This document shows positions 22,849 to 31,245 of a DNA stretch of 64,000 nt, one piece after another (positions within the stretch are counted from its first letter, which is position 1; each line of letters begins with the position of its first letter). The stretch lies in the NCBI GenBank assembly GCA_002989075.1, contig PSQN01000010.1, forward strand, positions 620,001-684,000. The letters run 5' to 3'. Source of the stretch: Arthonia radiata. Its lineage: Eukaryota; Ascomycota; Arthoniomycetes; Arthoniales; Arthoniaceae. A program made the position numbers and the translations under genes. Below the pieces are notes generated by a model, which searched no databases, was not told the DNA's origin, and was given only the letters and a program-made list of their open reading frames with translations.

Positions 22849-22899
22849 CAGCCTTCCAAAGAAGACAGCCTTCCAAAGAAGACAGCCTTCCAAAGAAGA
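22849..22899 (+). repeat. Three tandem copies of a 17-bp unit
   Basis: CAGCCTTCCAAAGAAGA occurs three times head to tail, essentially perfectly, ending in a variant (AAGAGG). It lies 130 bases beyond the core-repeat array. Perfect identity between units points to recent slippage. Confidence 0.85.
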
Positions 22900-23424
22900 G
22901 GGGATGCTGACGACGGCATGGATCGGTGTTCAGTACTGCGGGTATGCGCGCATATCTCTTGGAGATTCTTTCTCATTGTGGGACTGGGGCCTGCCCGTAC
23001 TAGCAACCTGCAGTCAAGATCGCACGCACGCAGGCGCGTGGGACACCGCACGTTTGGAAAGCGACCGTGCAGACTCTCATGGTAGTCCAGGTCCCTGCCG
23101 CAAATGACATTAAACTTCATCTTGAGAACGGAACGTTGCGTACCTTCTATGGTATGTGTGTGGAGTGTTGACAACGTACCGATCTAACATCAGCGGCAGC
23201 TTCGATGCCCGAGGTCGTCCTGCACGGTCGTTCTCCCTCTCGCTGACCTAGCGGAAGAAGATCTCCGCGTTGCCTCAGTCCGTATGAGACGCCGCTTCTT
23301 CACACCTGGTCTGTCAACTATGAGCGCATGAGCGTCGTGGACCATGACTGGGAGAAGTGAGCCAGCTGCCTCGAGCACAGCTCCCACTGGGTCCCTTTTT
23401 CTTCCCCCAATACCGTGATCAACA

Positions 23425-23432
23425 TATAAATA
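23425..23432 (+). promoter_or_regulatory. TATA box upstream of the 85-residue gene
   Basis: TATAAATA, 185 bases before the ATG at 23617, followed by a CT-rich tract, the standard fungal arrangement for a strongly expressed gene. Confidence 0.55.
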
Positions 23433-23616
23433 CTTATCCTCCTCTTTTCTGTCTCTTCTAGCGTTCATCAGCATTCATCTCTTGCTATTTATTGTTCCTC
23501 CAATCGGAAGTTTGTCCCACAAGCAACACTCAAGCTCTTCGTCTTTGCACTTCAGACCCGATACAAACAAGGCCTCTACCATCAATATTCTCCCGTTTAT
23601 AATTGCGATCAGAATC

Positions 23617-23936
23617 ATGACAGACCAACCAGAACGTCAGCAAGGCGGCACCTCCGACACGAGGCCCGTCTCAGAAAGGACATGGTCAACCACAGCCGAA
23701 GCTGGTTCCCAATGTAACGGTCAGGATGGTCGTGGTGACGCCAGCACCGCCAAGGTTGACAAGGGCTCTGGTTCCAACGTAGAGTCTGCAGTCGACAGGT
23801 TCTTGAAGGAGGGAGAGAAGGACGCTCCTTGGAACGGGCACGCGGCATCCGGTCGCTCCGATGTACGTGTCCATTGGTGTCACTTAACTAGACGTATAAT
23901 GTCGTATACTCACTACGTATGCAGCCCCCTAAATGA
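23617..23936 (+). CDS. Small disordered hydrophilic protein
   Basis: Exon 1 23617-23862 and a 12-base exon 2 (23925-23936) join in phase 0 to 85 residues. The intron of 62 bases has donor GTACGT, a CTTAAC branch sequence and acceptor TGCAG. The second exon encodes only Pro-Pro-Lys and the stop. The protein is rich in Gly, Ser, Thr, Asp, Gln and Lys with no hydrophobic core. Its only structured-looking stretch is ESAVDRFLKEGEKDAPWN, a possible short amphipathic helix. No known family is recognised; the composition recalls small stress- or conidiation-associated proteins, which is a guess. A TATA box and CT-rich leader (plus a long alternate 5' frame that is leader, not protein) support a real transcript. 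Confidence 0.6.
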
Positions 23937-24626
23937 TGCCTTGACACCTATGGTTCTTACCGTACTGACCGAAAACCGAATTTTGATCTATGATGCTGTC
24001 GGGGCTCTTGTACGGAACAGTTTCTGTTGACGTCCATCTCATGTGCAACATGGTTATGTGTTGAGCTGTATTTAGTGGTTCAGATGGAATCGAGTTGGTC
24101 ACCTCGGTTCGCCTTCCTGCCGCGCCATCCATACTCTGCACGGTCTGCTGCAGTCCAGACGTTGAAGCTCTCTACGGAGCCAGTAACGTTTCGACCGCCT
24201 TGGTCCTACGCTGCCATTTGTCTCGAACGTGATGTGACCTTCGTCGCGGTTGTTAAGATATCAAGGGCGCTCCTTAACGGGTGTTTCTTGTGCCATTGGG
24301 TGTTGACATCCTATTGCGGCAGTCGCTGGTAACGCCCGCTAGGTTGGCCACATACATTGTGCTTGACACACGCTAAACACCACGACGTGCTTATGGTGCT
24401 TATGATGCTCATAAAATTTTTGTACGTATTGTATCCGCTGCAGGTAGGCAAACATGTCAAACAGGCAGACATATCGCTCGCGGAAAGCGAGCGGCGCATA
24501 TTTTCGGCCTTCTCTGGTTGCCCTGCCAACGCCGCGACCGGTAGGAAAATATATGGCATAATGACCGTGCCGCGAGACGCATAGATCCAACAAACACCAT
24601 ACACTGCATGCGATGTTCGAATTTCC
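23937..24626. other. Convergent intergenic, 690 bases
   Basis: 3' flanks of the small protein gene and of argininosuccinate synthase. It holds a short perfect hairpin at 24475-24493 (7-base stem CGCTCGC, loop GGAAA). No gene is recognised. Confidence 0.45.
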
Positions 24627-25868
24627 CTATTCAATCAACTCCCTGTGTCCACCATACTTCTTCAGTCTGATCGCGCTCACGCTGATGAAGCCTGTCGTAG
24701 CTTCTACCGAGAAGTCTTCCACACTGTCCATCGAGCTCTCAGACTCCGAGTATAGAATGCTCTTGTCACTGCTGCGACCCAGCACGCTGCTCAAGCCCTT
24801 GTAGGCTCTCATCCTCACTTGGCCCTGTACGTTGTCCTGGCATTCATGTAGACACTTCTCGAGATACTTGCGCTCAGGCGAGAAGTAAGTGCCGTTGTAC
24901 AGCGCCTTCGAGTAGTTGACCGTTACAAATTGATCTCGAAGCGCGCGAACTTCACGGTCCAGCACCAATCCTTCAATGTCCATGTGAGCTTGTCGCAGCA
25001 TAGTCAGACCAGGAGTCTCGTAGCAGCCTCGACTCTTCAAGCCGATGAAGCGGTTCTCTACAATGTCGATGCGGCCAACGCCATGGCGACGGGCGATCTC
25101 GTTTGCTTTACGAAACAGCTCGACTGGTTCAGATACACTCTTCTTCTGGCCCTTCTCGGTGTACTCGAGTTTCGAAGGGTAGCCTTTGTCGAAGTGCACT
25201 GTGAAGTCCTCAGGTTGATCCGGCGCTTTCTGAGGGTCGACCGTCAACTTCCACATCTCCTCCAGCGGCGTCACATCTGGATCTTCGAGCATGCCGGCCT
25301 CATATGAGCAATGCGCAAAGTTCTCGTCCATCGACCAAGGCGCCTTCTTGGTGCTTGTCACCGGTATCCCCGCCTGCGCTGCGTAGTCGAGCAGGGCTTG
25401 TCGTCCGGCGAAGCGGCTGTAGAACGCAGCGTCTCGCCATGGAGCGATGACCTTGATGTCTGGTTGAAGAGCATAGAATGCAAGCTCGAAGCGAACCTGA
25501 TCGTTACCTTTGCCGGTGCATCCGTGACTGACCGCAAAGCAACCTTCCTTCTTCGCCACCTCGATCTGCGCTTTAGCGATCACTGGTCGCGCGAGACTTG
25601 TGCCAAGCAGGTACACGTTTTCGTAGGTAGCATTGCATGCGATTGCTGGATAGCACATCTTTGTGACAAACTCCTTCTTAAGGTCGACGACGTGGACTGA
25701 TGCTGCGCCGACGTTCATAGCTTTCTCCTTCACGGCTTCAAAATCCTCTTCCTGACCAACATCGGCGCAGTAGCAGACCACATCGTAGCCTTGTTCCTTC
25801 AGCCATGCGAGAATGCAGGACGTGTCCAGCCCACCACTGTAGGCCAAACAGACCTTTCCTTTCGCCAT
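24627..25868 (-). CDS. ARG1: Argininosuccinate synthase
   Basis: A single exon of 413 residues from the ATG at 25868, which directly precedes the conserved start MAKGKVCLAYSGGLDTS; the frame's upstream extension lacks an ATG. The enzyme joins citrulline and aspartate with ATP to give argininosuccinate in the cytosolic half of arginine synthesis. The N-terminal PP-loop AYSGGLDTS (residues 9-17) binds ATP. Also visible are the citrulline/aspartate-binding segments YENVYLLGTSLARPVIAK, HGCTGKGNDQVRFE and the C-terminal KSRGCYETPG. Length and all landmarks match the family. It is divergent from the DszC-like gene. A Gcn4-type TGAGTCA lies in the shared upstream region, though nearer to the other gene. 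Confidence 0.97.
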   Translation of the reverse strand: MAKGKVCLAYSGGLDTSCILAWLKEQGYDVVCYCADVGQEEDFEAVKEKAMNVGAASVHVVDLKKEFVTKMCYPAIACNATYENVYLLGTSLARPVIAKAQIEVAKKEGCFAVSHGCTGKGNDQVRFELAFYALQPDIKVIAPWRDAAFYSRFAGRQALLDYAAQAGIPVTSTKKAPWSMDENFAHCSYEAGMLEDPDVTPLEEMWKLTVDPQKAPDQPEDFTVHFDKGYPSKLEYTEKGQKKSVSEPVELFRKANEIARRHGVGRIDIVENRFIGLKSRGCYETPGLTMLRQAHMDIEGLVLDREVRALRDQFVTVNYSKALYNGTYFSPERKYLEKCLHECQDNVQGQVRMRAYKGLSSVLGRSSDKSILYSESESSMDSVEDFSVEATTGFISVSAIRLKKYGGHRELIE

Positions 25869-26874
25869 GCTAAATTGGAAGTTCGACAAGCTTACCTTTG
25901 CCTCAAATTACTAAAACTCGCGACGTAGATGTTGCAGTTTCAACTCATTGACAATTTTTTTAGCTCACACACAATTTCCTCACTTTGTCGATTGCTGAGA
26001 TTGGAGGTCTTGGCGAAGCTGCAGCTAGTCGAATGAAGACTAGCGCGCGATATGTTTTGTTAGGTAGGTTTCGTCCAACTTCTCCTGCCTCTCATCCTCT
26101 ACACGCGACCATCTCTCGAAAGTCACGGCTAGATACCTGGTTGGCTTTAGGAATCGCAAAATCTTGCGGCCGCCAATGACGAGCTCGATGAGCTTGGCCA
26201 AAGGCCTCCACATCGAATGCAGGTCGACCTACGCGGTGGGATCGCAATTACTTGTCTTTGATGGCTCAGTACTTGTACGCGCGCATGGTGGCTAACCTTG
26301 AAAATGCTTTTGATGATGATACGGACATGCGCCAGTGCCCGCTTTTGAACATCGGTCTTGCAAATATTCATTCAACATATAACCAATGAAGCCTACAGGT
26401 AGGTGTAACCCCTCTATGGCTGCTTGAAAGGCCACAAAGTATTGCTGGATACTCAGGCAAGAATGAGAGATCAATCAAAGCTGTCAGTATGGCGAGAAGA
26501 TTGAAAAGGGAGCGCCTGCGCAGCTTGTCAAGGGAATGCTTGGAGCTTGCCCTGTCCCCCACTCCCAATGTCAGCTTTCGCCCTCGCATGCTCTATCTAA
26601 CCACTGGTTGCCTCACACAAAAGTGTTGAGTGGGCATATGTCGAAGTGCCGATCTAGTTTGTATGTACATAGAGATCTCGTCCTCAATTGACCATGAGTC
26701 ACGTGAGATGTATGGCGTGATTACCCGTTAAGTCGTGTGCTTCCAATGGATAGTCTCGAACAATAGGAACGCGTCAAAGCGCTGTGTTTAAGCGAAGAGG
26801 AGTGGGAGCAGGCTGTGACCTTAAAGGCTGTCACTGAATCCTCCTGTGCCACCTTATCGACCTCCTTCGTCGAT
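25869..26874. promoter_or_regulatory. Divergent promoter, ARG1 / DszC-like gene
   Basis: 1006 bases between divergent starts. The only sites I would defend are the TGAGTCA and CACGTG cluster at 26695-26706. Short open frames on the minus strand (26147-26589) show no motif. Confidence 0.45.
26695..26706. promoter_or_regulatory. Overlapping TGAGTCA and TCACGTGA sites
   Basis: TGAGTCA (26695-26701) is a perfect Gcn4/CpcA-type site, and it overlaps the palindrome TCACGTGA (26699-26706), a Cbf1-type E-box. The pair lies 169 bases before the ATG at 26875 and 827 bases before ARG1. Sequence identity is seen; binding is inferred from yeast knowledge. Confidence 0.5.
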
Positions 26875-28400
26875 ATGGCTACGCTCGACGCTATTCCCCA
26901 GAAGGGTGCTCCTCCTTCAACAGACCCAGCAAGATACTCCAACCATCATCAAGCATTCAGACAGGAAGGGCTACCAGGACCTACCATAGACTGGCTTGCC
27001 CGAGCCAGAGCAGTCAGCAAGATTCTCGCTGCAGATGCAGCACTCTCCACGAGCGGAGATAGCTCTCCTGAAATCATCAGGCCTTGTACGCTTGCTTGCT
27101 GAGCGGCGTCATCGAGGTAGAGGCGAGAGCTGGGAGACCGCCTACAAAGTCATTAGAGAAGTCGCGAACGGAGATGGGAGCATTGCCATGCTTCTTGGCT
27201 ATCATTTACTCTGGAGCACGACTGCTGTGGTCGTGGGCGATGAGCGACAAGCCGACGGCGTAGGCAAGGCAATTGCTACCGGCGATGATGGCGAAGGATA
27301 CTTCGTAGGAGGTACGTCTACGCGTTGGTGCACGTTGACACAAGCTGTGGTTGACATGGTCACAACTAGGCGCTGTGAATCCACGAGACAGCGACTGGAC
27401 TATCTCACGAGAAGGGCAAGGACTCGTTTTCAATGGCTTTAAGAACTTCAACACGGGCGGCGTGATCAGTGATCTGACTGTCCTCGAAGGAGTTCTTGAC
27501 GGGACCGATCAGCACATTTTCACGCTTGTCAAGACTCGTCAGCCTGGTATTCAGTTCAAATACAACTAGGATACCATTGGTATGCGTCTGACAGAGTCGG
27601 GCTCTGTCCGTATCGACAACGTCAGAGTACCTTGGAGCGACGCACTTGGATGGGACCCGAACACGCAAAAGCAGAACACGAGTATTCTGGGGATCCCCTT
27701 TGCTACCATGCTACTGCCAACGATCCAGCTGGTCTTCTCCGATTTCTACCTGGGTATTGCGCAGGGTGCTCTTGAGGCCGCACAGGAGTACACAAGAACC
27801 AAGACCAGAGCTTGGCCGTATGGAGGTGATGATAAGCAAATTGCAAGCGAGGAGTGGTACATCCTCGAGAGATACGGCGGCTTTCGTGCGCATCTTGACG
27901 CAGCTGACGCTTTAGCAGATCGCGCTGGTAAAGCAATTGCTGATGTCTATCGCGATGCTCAAGTGGACGTGGGCGGGTCTGTGGCAGATCGCAACGGACA
28001 CACGAACGGCTATACTGATAGCTATAGTAACGGCTATGCCAACGGCCATACTAATGGCAGTACCGGGCAACGTGAATGTCGAGCTTCCATCACAGCAGAG
28101 AGACGCGGCAACGTTGCGGCTACTGTCGCGACAGTCAAAGTTGCGGCGACGGACACAGCACTCGATGTCACCTCCGGAGTGTTTGAGATGCTAGGGTCGA
28201 GAGCAGTTGGACGTCTAGTAGGATTTGATCGATACTGGCGAGACGTTCGCACGCACACTTTGCACGATCCTGTGGCATACAAGCGCCGCAAGGTGGGCCG
28301 ATGGACGCTCGTCGGAGAGGTATGTTGTTGGGCGGTCTTTTGGTACTCATCGGGCATACTAACCGCTCAATAGGTCCCGGAGCCGACTTGGTACACTTGA
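26875..28400 (+). pseudogene. DszC-like acyl-CoA dehydrogenase-fold monooxygenase, broken
   Basis: Reads as a member of the flavin-dependent acyl-CoA dehydrogenase superfamily close to fungal thermophilic desulfurising enzyme (DszC-type) proteins. Landmarks are IALLKSSGLVRLL, GESWETAYKVIREVANGDGS, LLGYHLLW, GAVNPRDSD, GMRLTESGSV and a C-terminal helical domain. Two normal introns are visible: 27312-27369 (GTACGT/CTAG, restoring GGAVNPRD) and 28320-28373 (GTATGT, ATACTAAC branch, ATAG), after which nine codons end the gene at 28400. The coding sequence changes frame near 27040-27060 with no intron to explain it, and a TAG stands at about 27568 where the family has Trp (N-W-D). A loop rich in Asn, Gly, Thr and Tyr (about 27975-28070) is low complexity. 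The rest is well preserved, so the loss looks recent. Sequencing error cannot be excluded for the frame change. Confidence 0.75.
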
Positions 28401-28770
28401 CGCGGACTGTGTGAGAATTTGGAGACATCGCGAAGCTTTACGAGCTTGTGGCTGCATTCAGGTCGTCTGGTCTTCAGAGTTGGGTCGATCTCGGGTTGGG
28501 TTCGAACGACGGAGCTGTCCACACTTTCATGTGACGCTCACCTCTGACATGTGAATCGTCTTATTTAGATCCCTCTTGCCGTTCTCCAACTACGTTTCTT
28601 AAGTCTTTGCAACTCCCTAGAACTTTTTAAACCCTTGCTTTGCGTGCTTAAAGCGCTTCTGTACAACGCTACACATAGATATTCTTAGCGCAGTCAGCGT
28701 CGATACAGCCTTCAAAGACCGCTTCTGATGATCTCGTGACACCTTTGCCAGATAGCTCGGGGCGGATCAG
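28401..28770. other. Intergenic, 370 bases
   Basis: Same-strand spacer holding the promoter of the INSIG-family gene; CT-rich with TTTAAA-type AT clusters near 28625. No specific factor site is claimed. Confidence 0.45.
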
Positions 28771-30180
28771 ATGTTGTCTGGCCACTTTGGACTTCGTAGG
28801 AATCACAGCAGCATGGATGGATCTCCAAGTTCGCAAATCTTGCGGCCTCAGCCAAGGCGGCCGGCAACACTGTCGCTCACGCCGATATCCAACACGTCAA
28901 ACGAGAACTCTCCCAACGACCAGAGCCCTGCCGATCTGTCATCTGAGCCCGAAACTCCCAGTCCGATGGGGTCACGAAAGAACAGACCTTCTGATACCAC
29001 CAGAAGAACTCACCCAGATTTACGAGACATTGACACCACTTCTGAGACTCTCCAGCCACCCCAAAAGTCGCGTTCGATCCTCAACCTCACGTCCTCTACA
29101 CTTTTCGGCATCTACGCGCCAAATAGCTATGAGAGTGCCCGTGATGAGCCTCTCACGCCATTCGGCACGGGCGCGCAGACGCCAGCGCGAAGCACCGGCA
29201 TCGATACACGGAGCAAGGGCACACCAGTGTTTACTCCTCAAGCATTCAGAGAGAAGGACAAAATCGGCAAGGAGCGACAAAGAGAACGCAGAAAAAGCAT
29301 GCAGCAGCAGAAACAACATTGGCGGAGAGCATCTGCTTCGTCACAAGCCTTGAACATGATCATGCGAGCGGCCCTACTATTCGCCTTTGGGGTGGCATAC
29401 GGACAGTCCATTACGATTCTACACAACTCAGGCCACGTAGCACCGGTACAGCTACATCGCATCAACAGGTCATCGTGGATATATCTTGCTTTCTGGGGTC
29501 TGACAGGCGTACTGCTCGGGTTCGCTGTACCATATTTGGATAGGATGCAAACGGGTAGGGCGTATAAACGGCTGGCAGGTCAGGATGAAGACGAAGACAT
29601 ACAGGCAGAACAAGACACAGCGATGATTGACGAGGGTGAAGATGAGGCATTCTCGATTGGTGGACCGACCCGTCTGGCTGCTGACTGGAGCGACATCGTA
29701 CGAAGCATTGGGGCTTTTGTTGGCATAGCCTTTGCAATTGTAAGTGTGATAAATGCGGATCTCCTGAACAATACTTGAACTAACACCTCTTTACAGCGTA
29801 AGCTTTCATGGCAGTCCACATTACAGGTGTCTCTAACACTGGCACTGGTCAACCCAATGATATGGTACCTCATTGATCGCACGCGGAATGGTCTAACACT
29901 GGCAAGCATGTTCGGATTGTTGGGAGCAAGCGCCCTTATCAGTATCAATCCGCAATGGATCCCTGCGCCCGCGACTGCCTCCGCCGGCTCGTCGCAATCC
30001 TCCTGGGCCGCCTCCAACATCGCGCAACCGGGTCCGAAGGGGCCAGGCGGGTCGCGGGATGAGTTGCTAGCTGGCATTGTCTCTTACGAAAGCATTGGGG
30101 TGGCGACTTGGATCTCGAGCGTGTTGTTTTGCTCATGCATATTTTTTGGAAATGTCGGGCGGCGGCTGCGGCATAGTTGA
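28771..30180 (+). CDS. INSIG-family ER membrane protein
   Basis: Exon 1 28771-29739 and exon 2 29797-30180, intron of 57 bases (GTAAGT, GAACTAACAC branch, TTTACAG), phase 0, 450 residues. About 190 N-terminal residues are Ser/Pro/Thr-rich and disordered, as in fungal INSIG homologues. The membrane domain starts near residue 195 (MIMRAALLFAFGVAYGQSI) and contains about six hydrophobic segments, including SSWIYLAFWGLTGVLLGFAVP, the segment across the splice site, and GVATWISSVLFCSCIFFGNVG at the end. INSIG proteins sit in the ER membrane, where they hold sterol-sensing proteins (SREBP-SCAP in animals) or regulate HMG-CoA reductase (Ins1 in fission yeast). A charged acidic loop (QDEDEDIQAEQDT) lies between segments. 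The family call rests on topology and remembered motifs. Confidence 0.8.
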
Positions 30181-31245
30181 TGGATGATGTAAGCCAAAAG
30201 CATCTGTAGAAAGATAAATTGGAATACATCAGGACTGATTGAGATCCAGCAATTAAAGCAGCCAATCGTTGAGTTTCCGTACCCAACAACATTCATGCTG
30301 CCTGCGCCGTGCGAACGGAAAGGAACGTCGGAAGAAGACCCGACGAGATGCGCCGCAGCTGAGAATGTTCGCTCGATGGAGCAAAGATCAAGCTGACTAT
30401 GGACACAGGCGATACATCTATGAAGTCTGCTTGCATCAGTACATTGCACGTTTTGAAACCTGTGTGCACTCCTACTCCTACAACATGTAGAGCGAATCTG
30501 GAAAACGGAAGACATGCAGGGGCCAGACTACTTCTGCGCTAGGGTCGATCACCCGCTCCCGTGAGGCGGCGCAGCCCTGTGAGCCAAGTAAAGTAGCTGC
30601 TACGTCACAACCTTGAATCCCAAAGGATACGTTTCAAGAATATTTTTTGGTTGTGGACTCGGTCGACTGGTTCACGCCTGCCGCCGCAAAATCCGACAAC
30701 TTTGACGCATATTGCGGCTGTCCGGGAAATCCTCCTCCTCCGTTCTCTACAAATACCCAGCACATTGAAGGCGCGACTACCACGTGCGCCGTCATTCTTT
30801 TCATCTGCAGTTCTGCATCACCCTTCTTTCCTTCGACACCTCCTGCAACAGCCGACTTAGCCGCGCCAAACCCTCAACTCGTCTTCTTCACGCGTTGCTG
30901 TCAGTCTGATTACACACATTTCGTACAACCTTTGCGCTCGGCAAAGCTCTGCACGTCCAGTCACTGTGCAACATCCCAGTCTGAGCGCATCATTCGGTAA
31001 GCACAAGCCATCCCATTCGCCCCTGCCCCAATGGCGCAGGACTAGGTGGCCTCATGCTACTGTGGCATTAATATCGCCTTTACGCTCTGACATCAGTTCA
31101 AAAAGACTTCGGCCGCCTTCAACCCGCCTTTACTTCCACCTGTTAGGTGCACAACATCTACAAGCATTCACTCTCTACATTCAGCTTCCCGCCTGCTGGT
31201 CAGCAACCTTCAATAATCTCATGAGCTTGCTAGAAACGAGATACC
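30181..31245. promoter_or_regulatory. Promoter and leader of the trehalose subunit gene
   Basis: 1065 bases. A TTCAAGAATATTT heat-shock-like element lies at 30633-30645 and TACGTCA (CRE half, reverse TGACGTA) at 30601-30607. Downstream is a long CT-rich leader (30720-31200). Several open frames overlap here but none is supported. Confidence 0.4.
30633..30645. promoter_or_regulatory. Heat-shock-element-like site
   Basis: TTC-AA-GAA-TA-TTT nearly matches three alternating nGAAn units of an HSF site, about 600 bases before the ATG of the trehalose subunit gene. Trehalose synthesis genes in fungi are heat and stress induced, so the position makes sense, but a single site of this length can arise by chance. 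Confidence 0.3.

Larger units (their letters stand above)
22719..23616. other. Intergenic right flank of the array and promoter of the small gene
   Basis: Contains the 17-bp tandem repeat, two outlying copies of the array core (23053, direct; 23221, inverted) and, from about 23400, a CT-rich promoter with a TATA box for the gene at 23617. Confidence 0.5.
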
